A program made the translations under genes and the position numbers. Shown here piece after piece: positions 9,701-19,900 of a stretch of DNA of 48,324 nt (positions within the stretch are counted from its first letter, which is position 1; each line of letters begins with the position of its first letter). Below the pieces are notes generated by a model. That model was not told where the DNA came from. It made no database searches and saw only the letters and a program-made list of their open reading frames with translations. The stretch is taken from NCBI GenBank assembly GCA_937949535.1, contig CALEDI010000122.1, forward strand, positions 1 to 48,324. Direction: 5' to 3'. This DNA is from an uncultured Lewinella sp. GTDB taxonomy: Bacteria > Bacteroidota > Bacteroidia > Chitinophagales > Saprospiraceae.

Positions 9701-10696
9701 CCACCGAGTACGGGCAAGAGCGCGTTCTTGAAGTTCGTATCCGCCGTCATGAACCGGGAGTATTTCGAGCATGCCTCGGACAAGTGGCAAACGAAAAACA
9801 GCCTCGTGACCGCCATCAAGTTCGGAGAGAACGGCCCCTACACCACCCCTGCCGGATTTACCAAGGCCATCACCACGCCGCACAGCCTGATCAACATCGA
9901 AGAGATCAAGGAATGGCCGGAGGCATTGCGCAAATCGTTGAACCCTTTCTTTGCGGGTAGCGATACCTTCCTCGCGCCCGACGGCACGGCCTACAACATC
10001 GGCGACAACATCTTGCTCTGCGCCGCCGCCAACCTAGGTGCCATCTACCGCCAAGACGACGAGCCCTTCACGGCAGACTTCTGGAGCCGCATCGAAGTGG
10101 TAGAATACGACTACGCGCCCCATGAAATTGACCGAGATTACTACGACGACCTCCACAGCCCCAGAAAAAATAACCTCCTCACGATGCAGGACTTGGCGCG
10201 TGACTACTTCAACTATCGTTCAGCGCCGAAGGAGCCCGAGCTTAGGGCACGCTACTTTGCGCGGCAGTTCCTAGAGTTCATGCTGCTGCCGAAGGCAGAC
10301 GAGCGGGTGAAACGAGACAACCTCCGCCACAGCATTGCCGATTTCTTTAGTACAAACCAGCGGAGAGAAGACCAAGTTTACAGCCCTGAAGAAGCCGCCA
10401 AGGTTGCCCTACGTCGCCTGCGCGATTTCCAAGGATACAGCGCAGAGAACTTCTTCGATCTCTACGATCACTTCGTTAACGGGATGCCGCTGCGGAGCCC
10501 ACGCCTAGCCAAACTCCAAACAACGGACGTAGGGAAGTACGAAAAACTACGGGTCACGATGCTATGCCTACACGCCATGGAAGGCTGCCTGCGGAATTTA
10601 CGAGAGCAGTTTTACTCCAGTGCTGGGCAGACGGAAATTGAGGGCACCAACCGAGAGTTTATCAACGGAGCGTTCTTGTTGGGTATGGTGGGTTAG
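6773..10696 (+). CDS. Large ATPase with DUF3686 region ('DNA repair ATPase' type)
   Basis: A 1307-residue cytoplasmic ATPase. The long N-terminal and middle part resembles the Bacteroidota proteins annotated as DUF3686 / DNA repair ATPase. Residues from about 480 to 770 are strongly helical and coiled-coil-like (QEQERKEAEISAAKLQLARM). The C-terminal third holds an AAA+ module: Walker A GPPSTGKS near residue 977, Walker B-like LINIEEIKEW near 1041, and an Asn-containing AAANLGAIYR segment after it. The last 150 residues are helical. The family annotation suggests DNA metabolism, but no nuclease or helicase domain is visible and the role is unproven. The AAA module resembles MoxR-type remodelling ATPases more than SMC proteins. 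It follows the S41 protease by 40 bp; no terminator is seen between them. Confidence 0.8.
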   Translation: MNALKAQFEHKTLLNHFEADPHLEVRGLAIASIHVLHGETADDDILVVEYENSPALSFYNTQGRLIDVDHYLPDHYPEADQESTVKVLDNLRGATKDQMELQSQFRPLLDEVFDVGDRSIAKGLQEKFGLETTLADELRFKAKFDFRGSSEDFKSLLVGEYANFGAFIKSYLLGQLQTGNGYVHITPNGNIIITTLNKRSGLAVILETTDADGQRLPPARWLITRTSNQKQLEQALVFRSDDIKAFFNADGYETTFRTTRYELKHSLGRLEIDSLLDNTNNLLKLDLFNDCYQILAGDPDIIVALTGSVEVSIVNTHRSVVPGKWSNTIKLPASANQVRADENLATLFAQDAEGQIMVYDITSPEATLIADLGKYAPGFQLDATGSVIGRRYEEKDLVKISTNVPDLELPGEQQNFATAFKNLSHLFKGESLFVKTSFARTVEEALPAEETAIPTAVEVARYDFETNIDHLLAEAGQDYSRLLDIREKIAIARVNIGEELTKVSEREGILLVGRRLQSTINNIVRPAERRVRKLVETTRAQQIIEEARGFKAAMTKLDDPDAYRDILNGIRASGEELDTMTTGDVASIISEFKTIQRELNVTFSEQIAQDGNSLQAFITREIEQIEEAITNTHVARELENLLATHPAALELMSLLKQSFVLQSIAGEQRLSPAGIQRRLHQAVTARRSQLHQEQERKEAEISAAKLQLARMIQESIDFFVRNHSGGFSDLELAKTAAYQEILKDTGRLENQFNDVRLARELRQKLERRILERNRLDLERMVAFEGKYAFIQNDPNLFVDLESTLQVFPNWSLEVIEKKGQANTYLATFIRDTDKEVYRPSSTDNLRSGLAFEISGAQQRDFFNAYDVYAAKENNLEFVDALWEIANERKIPADFPQFKPASLKEMQPKGGAGLKALGCARKQKQLEDEERKRTRNVPRITPEFIDETPYFQEKLREFVIKAKLQLTTGSGIILLSGPPSTGKSAFLKFVSAVMNREYFEHASDKWQTKNSLVTAIKFGENGPYTTPAGFTKAITTPHSLINIEEIKEWPEALRKSLNPFFAGSDTFLAPDGTAYNIGDNILLCAAANLGAIYRQDDEPFTADFWSRIEVVEYDYAPHEIDRDYYDDLHSPRKNNLLTMQDLARDYFNYRSAPKEPELRARYFARQFLEFMLLPKADERVKRDNLRHSIADFFSTNQRREDQVYSPEEAAKVALRRLRDFQGYSAENFFDLYDHFVNGMPLRSPRLAKLQTTDVGKYEKLRVTMLCLHAMEGCLRNLREQFYSSAGQTEIEGTNREFINGAFLLGMVG

Positions 10697-10756
10697 GGAT
10701 TGACACTTAAGTTTGGTCGGTATGATTAAGTGCTGAGGAGTACCCCAAAACCATCA

Positions 10757-10776
10757 TGGCACCTGCGGCCGCGCCC
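10757..10776 (+). repeat. Copy of the oriented 20-bp repeat (one mismatch)
   Basis: Reads TGGCACCTGCGGCCGCGCCC, one change from the exact element at position 2. It lies 53 bp upstream of the ggt start codon and points toward it. Confidence 0.75.
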
Positions 10777-10779
10777 AAA

Positions 10780-10811
10780 GGATGGGAAATAAATAATTAC
10801 CTTACCCGTCC
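10780..10811 (+). promoter_or_regulatory. Hairpin with GGGAAATAAATAA loop upstream of ggt
   Basis: GGATGGG (10780-10786) can pair with CCCGTCC (10805-10811) around an A/T-rich loop containing AAATAAATAA. It ends 18 nt before the ggt ATG. The 13-mer GGGAAATAAATAA and the closing CCCGTCC recur in a longer hairpin at 22801-22863, also about 20 nt upstream of a start codon. Confidence 0.4.
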
Positions 10812-10829
10812 ACAAACTAACTACTCCCC

Positions 10830-12524
10830 ATGCGCCACCTTTTATTGTGTTCTTTAGCCTTGCTGCTGCTCACCACCTGCCGCCAGGCTCCTCAAATAGA
10901 CTACGCCTCCGAAAAAACCGGCGTCTTCACCAAAGCCGCCATCGCTGGGCCACACCCAAAAGCGACGGAGGTTGGCCTCGAAGTATTGAAAAACGGCGGC
11001 AACGCCATCGACGCGGCCGTAGCGGTGCAACTTGCCATGGCGGTGGTGTACCCGCGCGCTGGCAACATCGGGGGCGGCGGCTTTCTCGTTTACCGCGACA
11101 AAGACGGCCAGTCTGAAGCACTCGACTACCGCGAGCGCGCACCCGCCGCCGCCAACCGAGATATGTACCTCGACGAAGAAGGCAACGTCATCCCCAAGCT
11201 GAGCACCCTCGGCCACCGGGCCGTCGGCGTTCCCGGAACCGTAGCCGGCATAGAAGCCATGCACAAAAAGCATGGCTCTAAACCCTGGGACGAACTCGTT
11301 GGCTACGCCATCGACCTGGCCGAAAACGGCTACCGAATCAGCCAAACGGAGGTAGACCGCCTCAAGCGTTACCATAAAGATTTCGCCCAGTTCAATGACA
11401 GCAGTCCGTTTCTGGATACGATGTCTGTAGAAGGCACCTTGGTGAAACAACCCGAACTGGCCGCTACCCTCTCCCGCATCCGAGACGGAGGCGCAGCCGG
11501 TTTCTACACCGGCAAAACGGCCGACCTGCTGGTTGCCGAAATGAAGTCTGGCGGCGGCCTCATCACCCACGAAGACCTGGCGGGCTACGAAGCGACGTGG
11601 CGCAAGCCCATCAAAAAAGCCTACAAAGACTACCAACTCATCTCTATGCCTCCTAGTAGTAGCGGTGGTGTTGCGCTGGCCCAGATGGCCGAAATGTTGG
11701 AAGCTTACCCGCTAGCGGAATACGGCTTTCAGTCTACCAAAGCAGTTCAGCTCACCGCCGAGGTGATGCGCCGTGCTTACGCAGACCGTGCAGAATACTT
11801 GGGCGATAGCGATTTCTACCATGTCCCCGTAGATTCTTTGCTCAATGATGCGTACCTCGCAGGGCGCATGGCCGATTTCCGGCCAGACTCTGCTGGTTCG
11901 TCCGATTTCATCGGTGCGGGGCTAGACGCTATCCGGGAAAGCTATGAGACCACCCACATCAGCATCATCGACGAAGCGGGCAACGCCGTATCCATCACGA
12001 CTACCCTGAACGGCAACTTCGGTAGCAAGGTGATCGTAGATGGTGCGGGCTTCTTCCTGAACAACGAGATGGACGATTTCAGCGCAAAGCCTGGCGTACC
12101 GAATATGTTTGGGCTGGTCGGCAAAGAAGCCAACGCCATCCAACCCGGCAAGCGGATGCTCTCCAGCATGACCCCAACCATCGTTGAAAAGGACGGCGAG
12201 CTCTTCATGGTACTCGGTGCTCCCGGCGGTTCTACCATCATCACGGCCGTACTTCAGACCTTCCTCAACGTGGTGGAATTCGGTATGCCACTGGCCGATG
12301 CCGTAGATGCCCCACGCTTCCACCACCAGTGGCTACCGGATGTGATCTTGCATGAGGAGAAAGCCCTCGCGCACGGCGTCAAAGACGAGCTGGCGGCGAT
12401 GGGTTATGCATTCCGAGAGGTGAAGTACATGGCCGTCATCAAGGCCTTACAACGGATGGAGGACGGGACCATCACCGCTGCGGCCGATGGCCGCAATCCG
12501 GATGATGATGTTGCGGGGTATTGA
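10830..12524 (+). CDS. ggt: Gamma-glutamyltransferase (lipoprotein)
   Basis: Cleaves gamma-glutamyl bonds of glutathione and related peptides by hydrolysis or transfer; the enzyme is an autoprocessed N-terminal nucleophile hydrolase. The 564-residue precursor starts with a lipoprotein signal (LLLLTTCRQAP), so it should be anchored in the periplasm or on the outer membrane. The family landmarks are visible: NGGNAIDAAVA near the N-terminus, the autocleavage site and nucleophile at Thr374 (ETTHISIID), the TTTLNGNFGS and FLNNEMDDF segments, SMPPSSSGG, and GAPGGSTIIT forming part of the oxyanion hole. The length is normal for an unprocessed precursor. It is probably transcribed alone, with the 20-bp repeat and a hairpin upstream and a strong bidirectional terminator after the stop. 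Confidence 0.95.
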   Translation: MRHLLLCSLALLLLTTCRQAPQIDYASEKTGVFTKAAIAGPHPKATEVGLEVLKNGGNAIDAAVAVQLAMAVVYPRAGNIGGGGFLVYRDKDGQSEALDYRERAPAAANRDMYLDEEGNVIPKLSTLGHRAVGVPGTVAGIEAMHKKHGSKPWDELVGYAIDLAENGYRISQTEVDRLKRYHKDFAQFNDSSPFLDTMSVEGTLVKQPELAATLSRIRDGGAAGFYTGKTADLLVAEMKSGGGLITHEDLAGYEATWRKPIKKAYKDYQLISMPPSSSGGVALAQMAEMLEAYPLAEYGFQSTKAVQLTAEVMRRAYADRAEYLGDSDFYHVPVDSLLNDAYLAGRMADFRPDSAGSSDFIGAGLDAIRESYETTHISIIDEAGNAVSITTTLNGNFGSKVIVDGAGFFLNNEMDDFSAKPGVPNMFGLVGKEANAIQPGKRMLSSMTPTIVEKDGELFMVLGAPGGSTIITAVLQTFLNVVEFGMPLADAVDAPRFHHQWLPDVILHEEKALAHGVKDELAAMGYAFREVKYMAVIKALQRMEDGTITAAADGRNPDDDVAGY

Positions 12525-12532
12525 TCTTTTTC

Positions 12533-12606
12533 TGGTCGAGGCTTTCCAAGCCGAGTTTATACGGTTGCTTCGCAAACTAAGAACTCGGCTTGGAAAGCCT
12601 CGACCA
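12533..12606. terminator. Bidirectional terminator between ggt and the aminotransferase gene
   Basis: Perfect 25-bp inverted repeat, 12533-12557 against 12582-12606 (arm starts TGGTCGAGGCTTTCCAAGCC), with a 24-nt loop. A T-run precedes it on the plus strand, giving A/T flanks for the minus transcript. It lies 8 bp after the plus-strand stop and 10 bp after the minus-strand stop, as expected for a shared terminator of convergent genes. Confidence 0.8.
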
Positions 12607-12616
12607 AAGCAAGCAA

Positions 12617-13825
12617 CTACTTCAATGCCTCCATTGCCCGCTTAATGCGCGCAATGGCTTCGGTAAGTTGCGCCTCCGAAGCGGCGTAGCTGATCCGGAT
12701 GCAGGTAGGAGCTCCGAAGGAGCTGCCACCGACGGTAGCAACGTGTGCGTTCATGAGCAGGTACTCCGAGAGGTCGTCGGAGTTGTTGATGGTGTATTCG
12801 CCACTGGACTTGCCGAAGAAGGCGGCTACATCTGGGAAGATGTAGAAAGCGCCCTGGGGGCGGTTGACTTTGAGGCCGTCGATCTGGCTCAGGCCATCGA
12901 TCATGAGTTCGCGGCGTTTTTCAAAAGCGGCGCGCATGTCTTCGGTAGGCTTCAGGCTTGAGTTCAGGGCGTGGGTACCGGCAGCTTGAGCGATGCTGTT
13001 GGCGCCGGAGGTGTTCTGGCCTTGCAGCTTTGAACAGGCTTTTGCGATTTCTAAGGGAGCACCGATGAAGCCGAGTCTCCAGCCGGTCATGGCGAAGCCT
13101 TTGGAGAAGCCGTTGACGGTGATGGTGCGGTCTTTCACTTCCGGCATGGTGCCGATGCTGGCGTGCTTGCCGGTGAAATTGATGTGCTCGTAGATCTCGT
13201 CTGCCACAACGTAGACGTTGGGGTATTTGCCGAGCATTTTGGAGATGGCAGCCAGTTCGTCTTTGGTGTAGACGGAGCCGGTTGGGTTACAGGGAGAAGA
13301 GAAGAGGACGAACTTGGTCTTGTCTGTAATTGCGGCTTCGATGGCTGCGGCGCTTACTTTATAGTCGTCTTCGATGCCTGCACCGACGGTGATGGGGATG
13401 CCTCCGGCTACCTTCACGATGGCGGAGTAGCTCACCCAGTAAGGGGCGAGGATGACGACCTCGTCGCCTTCGTTCAGTAGCGCTAGGGCTACGTTGGCGA
13501 TGGACTGCTTTGCGCCAGTACTTACTACAATTTGCGCGGGGGTGTAGTCTAAGCCATTTTCCCGCTTGAACTTCTCGGATACTGCTTGGCGCAGAGCTAG
13601 CGTTCCGGGAACGGGGGTGTACTTGGTTTGGCCTGCATCGAGGGCGGCCTTAGCGGCGTCTTTGATGTGTGTGGGGGTATCAAAATCGGGCTCGCCGAGG
13701 CTGAGGCTGATTACGTCGTGGCCCTGGGCCCTCACCTCGCGGCCAAGCTGGGCCATTTTCAAGGTAGCGGATTCTTTCATGCGCAAGACGCGGTCGCTAA
13801 GGGGGGAAGTTTTTGTTGTAGACAT
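12617..13825 (-). CDS. PLP-dependent class I/II aminotransferase (aspartate aminotransferase type)
   Basis: A fold-type I aminotransferase that moves an amino group between an amino acid and 2-oxoglutarate; the sequence is closest to the bacterial Ib aspartate aminotransferases. I prefer the ATG at 13825 (402 residues, MSTTKTSPLSDRV) because the upstream extension is atypical and the usual SDRVLRMKESATLKM start follows. Cofactor residues are visible: SSPCNPTG (Asn), VADEIYEHI (Asp and Tyr), and the Schiff-base Lys in GFSKGFAMTGWRLGF. The substrate-binding Arg lies in PTCIRISYA near the C-terminus. No signal peptide, so cytoplasmic. It may also act on other amino acids, since subgroup Ib is broad. 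A strong terminator follows. The giant T9SS gene lies 63 bp beyond the ORF's upstream end on the same strand. Confidence 0.92.
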   Translation of the reverse strand: MSTTKTSPLSDRVLRMKESATLKMAQLGREVRAQGHDVISLSLGEPDFDTPTHIKDAAKAALDAGQTKYTPVPGTLALRQAVSEKFKRENGLDYTPAQIVVSTGAKQSIANVALALLNEGDEVVILAPYWVSYSAIVKVAGGIPITVGAGIEDDYKVSAAAIEAAITDKTKFVLFSSPCNPTGSVYTKDELAAISKMLGKYPNVYVVADEIYEHINFTGKHASIGTMPEVKDRTITVNGFSKGFAMTGWRLGFIGAPLEIAKACSKLQGQNTSGANSIAQAAGTHALNSSLKPTEDMRAAFEKRRELMIDGLSQIDGLKVNRPQGAFYIFPDVAAFFGKSSGEYTINNSDDLSEYLLMNAHVATVGGSSFGAPTCIRISYAASEAQLTEAIARIKRAMEALK

Positions 13826-13927
13826 TAGGCTAATACTTTGAGGTAGTTTCTTGAAGAGGAGCAAAGTTAGCTTTTCGGCCCCTGATTGCCGCCCAAATGT
13901 TTAAGAAGTTGTACGGTGGCTAAAGAA

Positions 13928-16900
13928 TCATCGCATGATGATAAAGTCTCCGAACTGCCGTATTAAGGCCCCATCGACCAGTTCTACTTCCAACTCCCAG
14001 ATGAAGACCTGTGAATTCATTACCCGACCATCCAGTTTGCCATCCCAACCGAAGTTGTCGGTATCCCGGAAGGGATCGGCATTGAGGTCGTACAACAGCT
14101 CCCCCCAGCGGTCGTAGACCTTGAAAGAAAGCAGGCTTTGCACCTGCGTCCCCGCATAAGGTCGGAACAACTCGTTGGTATCATCGCCGTTGGGGCTGAA
14201 GGCCGTTGGTACGTATACGTCCAACTGTCCGTCTACAGTAATGATGATAAAATCAGTGGCCGAGCAACCTTCTTCGTCTCGTATTTGGAGGCGGTAGGTC
14301 TGTGATTCTAGCGGGCTGACGCGCATCGTACCGTCTGGCTGAAGTTCAGGAACTGGCCCGCTGCTCGTCCAGATGAGGGTATCCCAGTTCGGGAAGCTGG
14401 TCACGAAGTCGAGGCTGACGCTGTCCCCCAAAGTGATCGTGGTGTCTTCTGCAAGCCGAACCTGCGGTTCAACTCCCTGAAAGATTTCAAACTCCTGTAC
14501 TACGGAGCACCCATCGGCACCGATCACCTCCACGTCGTAGCGGCCTACGGGCACTCCGGTGTAGCGGGTACGGGTAGTGCGTAGTCCGTTATCCAAGCGG
14601 TAGGTAAACGGCCCTCTTCCGCCGTCTACTCCGGTAATCGTCAGGGTGCCATCTCGGTCTTGTATGCAAGCGGGCTGGTCTATCTCGAACGTAAAATCTG
14701 CAATCTGGACTGCTTCGCGCAACAGCTCTACACTGTCTTTCACGAAGCAACCATTCACCACATCAAGTACAGTTAGTGAATAAAGTCCGGGTTCTGTACC
14801 ACGAACCCGGTAGGGGTCGTCGGTGGGCACTACGGCGGAGTTCGGGCCTTCCCAGCTCGTAGTAAAACGCGGCCCGCTGCTACTGCCTCTTCCGTCGATT
14901 GTTGCGACGATTCGGTCACAATCCAGTATCGCCGGAGGGCGCAAGCTAATTATGGGGTCTACGAGGTCTTCCCCAGCGAGGGTGAAGGTGGTGTCTCGGC
15001 ATCCGTTCTGGAGGTCTATCGTAATCAAGGTGTACTCTCCGGCGGAGAAGATGCGTTGCTCGGCGCTACGGCCCAGTAAGCTGTCGGCCTCGTTGAACCA
15101 ACTGTAGCGGTAGTTCGTGTTGGTAGACCTCGGGTCAATGTCTAGCTCAAAGCTGTCTCGGACGCAAGTAAAGTCTAAGGGCGGGCTAATCACCGGCGAA
15201 GGCGGGGTAAAGTCTTCGGTAACCAAGGCCCTTAGCGTATCGCGGCAATCATTGCTCGCTCCCGTTACGATCAAACGATAGGTTCCCGAACTGATCACCG
15301 GAAGGTCATCAGGTCGGCTTTGTGGTTCGAGGGTTACGTTGTTTGGCCCGGTCCAGAGGAAGCTGACGCCCCCTTGGCCTTGGTTCGCTCTCCCGTCTAA
15401 CAAAAGCTCTGGGCGGTTACAATCTAGGCGTGTGCCTCGGGGGAATTCCACAAAGGCTTGGGGCCGGATGGTGTCTGGGGTCACGCGCATGATGTCTGCA
15501 CCCGTACAGCCACTTACGGGGTCGGTAACCGTGAGGAGGTACCGGCCATAATCGCCTACCAATGGGCGTTGGCTGTTGGCGCCAGACAGGATGTTGCCGT
15601 CCATTGTTGTCCAGCCGTAGGAGCTTTGTCCGCTTATCGTGATGGATTCGCCAAACAGTTCTATCTGCCTTCGGGAACAGGTCAGGGTAGTATCGTTGGC
15701 GGCTTCAACGATCGGGGCCTCTGTATCCCTGAAAATAACGACGCTGTCTGTTGCTGAGCAAAAGTTCACCGGGTCCGTAGCGGTAAAGCGGTAGATGTCT
15801 GGCTGAAAGACGGTAGCAACCGCTAGGTCTGCATCACCAACGAAGAAGCCGGTGTTCGATGTCCAGTTGAATAAAGGGTCTCGGCCATTTGCTAAGTTAG
15901 CTGTTCCAGATACTAGCAGCGAGTCTAGCGCACAGAAGAAGGTATCGGCAGCACTTGTCGTTACGACAGGGACGTCAAAATCTGAGACGACATCGACGGA
16001 GAAGTCGTTTTCACAACCGTTCAAGGTGTCCCGGATGTAGAAGCGGAAAGTACCGCTACTCGTTACTTGCAAGACTCCAGGGCCGGTTTCGGGGATCGGC
16101 ACGTTTTCAAACGGCAGTACTGCTTCCCAGCCGTAATCAATGTTGGGCCGGCTGATGTCTTCGCCAAAGAGCAGCAATGTATCCCGAGCGCAGTTGATGC
16201 TGGTGTCTGGGTAAGGGATCACGATTGGCAGTGCCTCGTCTACTTCTACCCGGACGTTGGAAACCGAGCTGCACCCATTGATGGTATCAAGGACCCTCAA
16301 CTGGTAGTTTCCGCCGCAACGTACGAGCGGGTTCAAGATCGTCGATCCTTCCATACAAGCCACCGATGGCCCTCCGGTCCAGCGGTAAATGTAGCGTTGC
16401 CCTAGGCTTGAGTTGCTCCCGTCTAGTACCCTTCGTTTGTTGTCGCAGTCCAACAATCTTTCTGGCCCCGCGATGGATATTGGGACAACGGTATCGTAGG
16501 TTACCTCTACCGAATCTACGATGACGCAGTTGCTGAAAGTATTCGTGGTTTCCAGCTGGTAAAGGCCGCCCAGCGTAACCCGCAGGCTGTCTTGGGTTGC
16601 TCCCGAAATGGTTGCGCCATCAGGCCCTATCCAGCGGTAGACCAACGGGAAGTTGGGCTCTGGAGCGGGTTCCCAGAGCAAGACATCGGTGATGTCGCAG
16701 CTCAGTTCCTGATCTGGCCCAGCGTTTCTCTGGGGCACTTCTCTGCTGTCGGTCACGATGGCCGTCGCCTCTCCCTGAAGACCAAACTGGTTGATCGCAA
16801 CAATGGTGTAGCGGCCTATTTCGGTAACGGGCAAACGGGTATCGTTTTCTCCAAGGATTATCGTCCCGTTTCTACGCCAAGTATACGTGCAACCTTGGCA

Positions 16901-19900
16901 GGGGTCTCGGAAGGTCGTTTCCAGAAAGACCGTATTGGAAGCACAACTTAGGCTAGTATCCGCAAGGCGCGGAAACGGCGGACAGGGCAAGCGGGTCACC
17001 TCCGTAGAACGGATAGAACCACAACCGTTGCGGAGGTTGAAGACCTGTACGGAATAGAGCCCGACGTCTGAAATCCGGACCGTATCGTAGTCCGCATCTG
17101 CTATGATGTTCGGGCCAGACCAAGCAAAGGAATACCCATCTTCTACGTCGGGAATAACGGCCAGGTCAAAGTCTACCGTATCACACGGAATAACGGCTGA
17201 AGTAAAACTCAACTCGGGGGTGTCTAAGTCGTTAACAATCCGAACATTGTCTACACTGGTACATCCAGTTTCTCGTTGGGTCACCCGGAAGAAATACACG
17301 CCGCCCCTACCGACTTGGGTAGAGATGGTTTCCGCCAGCGTATCGCTGCCAGTGTTCGTCCAAACATAGTCAAACAATGGACCAACGGAGCTGCCCGCTC
17401 CGTCTAGGATAGCTATCGGATCATTACAACGAATCGTGTCTACATCTCCGGCTAAAGCAATCGGGCGTTCGATGTTGCGGATCACGTCCACAAAAGCCGT
17501 ATCGGTGTCTCCGGAGATGAGGTTATTGACTACGAAGGCGTAGCGCCCAGGGGAGAATACGGTAAGTTCTCGTTCCGTTGGGCCGGGTTGGGTGTTGGCG
17601 CCGGCGGGGATGATCCATTCGGTCATTACATTGGGGCCAACGACGGGGAAGGACACCGTTGCGTCTAGTTCTATGAGCGGTCTTGCGCAGGTTATGCTGT
17701 CTGGCGGAACGATGATGGCCAGAGCGGGGCACACCGCTGAAACGATCATGCGGGCGGTATCTAGGCAGCTTTCGTTGAAATTGCCCAACACCAAGGTGTA
17801 CTCCCCCGGAAGGTTGACGCGCGGCCGCATCCCGACCAGTTCGATGGGCTCGCCGTTGCGGAACCAGCGCACAACGGGCGCGTCGGTTCCGAGCGTCCGG
17901 TCTAGCCGCGCGATGCCGGTGTTGCAGTCTAGGAAAGCCGAATCTGGCAGCAGGGCGACTACGCTGTTGTCGGCCAGTTCTACCGTGACGGAGTCGCGGC
18001 TTTCGCAGCCCGTTTCTAGGTTCACGACGGTGTAGAAGTACGTGCCGGGGCAGTAAGACCAGGTCAGGTTGGTATCTCGGCCGGGGGCCAGACAGGGGCC
18101 GGTCCAGTTTTGCAGGTTGTCGTAGTCTAAGTTGGTATTGCGTGCATCGAGGGCGACGGAGTCTACAAAACAGTCGAAATCAAAAGGTAAATCAATACGG
18201 ATTCTTGGGGTGTCTAGCTGTGAAAGCACGCGGGTTCGGTCGGTGGTTGTACAGCCGTTTCCGGTGTCTAATACGGTGAGTTCAAATAAGCCGCCGGGGT
18301 CTTCTACAAAGAGGTTGGGGAGGCGGCCAATGGTGTCGTTGGGTTCACTTAGGCGCACCCAGCTGTAGCTAAATTCGGGGCCAGAGCTGGTCTGGGGGCG
18401 GCCCAATAGGTGGTCGTTGGTGTAGCAATTGATGGAGAGCGAGTCTGGGCCGGAACGGGCAACGGGGCGCAGGGTATCTGCTAGCAAAACAACAGAGTCT
18501 TGCGCAAAACAACGGCTGAAAGAATCGATGGCCGTGAGGTAGTAGGTGCCGGGGCGATCAGCGACGAAGGTGTTTGCCGTACCGATCGTGTCTGGCTCTG
18601 CTTCGTAAGACCAGTAAAATTCCTGTCCGTTGTTGGAGGAGCTTGTTGAGGCGTCTAGCGTTATTTCCGGAGAATAGCAGGATATGGGCGCGGCCGCAGG
18701 TGCAAGGTTTAGGTTAGAAGGAGCAATGTCTCTAAGGATGGTGAAGGTGGTATCCTTACTACATCCGTTCCTGCGGTTGGAAACCGTCAGCGTATAGGTT
18801 CCTGGGCAGTCGGTCACCAAGGTCGGGCCTGCAAAATCGCCTATGATGCAGCCCCCAGACCAGCTGTAGTCCAACAATTCTGGGCGGTCTTGTATGGTAT
18901 CTGCGATGAGGGTCAGTTCGGTTACTTCGCAGTTGAGCAGTTCGTTTCCGGCAAACATCGCCTTCGGCGTTATGGTGTCGATACCGATGGTGTAGAAGGT
19001 GTCCAGTTGGCAACCGGTGGTGGGGTTCTCGATGGTCAGGGTATAGATGCCCGGAGCGTCTACCCTGACTTCTGGCCCATCGGTTGGGCCAACGATGTTG
19101 CCGCCCGGAGGGCTCACCCAAGTGTAATCATAAGCTGGCCCCAAGGAGTCTGGCGTTGCTAAGATGCCCGGCGTTGGGTTCCGGCAGGAGACAAAGTTGC
19201 ATGGCTCCAATACCCCACCACACTGCACCTGCGTCAGCGCCAAATCTGCTTCGACTTCGAACCGAAAATCTGCAATACGAATACTGTCTTTTATCGTACA
19301 GCCTACCCCCCGAAGAACTTCGGAAAGCTCATAAAAGTACAGCCCTGCGGTATCGGCGGTGTAGGTGGGCAGGAAACTCAGGTCTGTGCCTTCGTCGTCC
19401 GTCCAAACACCCCGGAATACAGACCCGATCACGCTCTGAAACCTGCTTTGGGAAGCATCAAACAGTACCGTTGGGTCATCGCAGGTAAGCCCCGCCGCCG
19501 CAGGCGCAAATACGATTGCGGGGTCAAGCACGGCGAGCTCTAGCATCACCATCGAGTCACAACCGTTTACTGCGGAAATGGTACGCACATAGTTGCCCGG
19601 ATCACTGAAGGCTTCCGAACCGATCATGAATGCCTCCCCAAAGCAAATTGTCGCTAAGGTATCTTGTACAATAGCTGGCGCAATGCTCAGGTTCAGGGTT
19701 ATCACACTATCACAACCTAAGAAGGAAGTGAGCGTATCGGTGTACGTGCCGGGGGCATCGTAGATGTTTCCGTCTTGTGGGTAAACTGCATCGGCACAAA
19801 TGGTGGTGTCTAGGGTCTCAAAAAGGATGCTGACGATTTCGAGGTCTAAGACCACCACGCTGTCACAGCCCGCCCTACCAGTAAGCGTGACTTCGCGGAC

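Noticed and set aside
10854-11636. 260-codon frame on the minus strand
   Set aside because: Shadow of the ggt gene; no motifs, and ggt is complete in the other frame.
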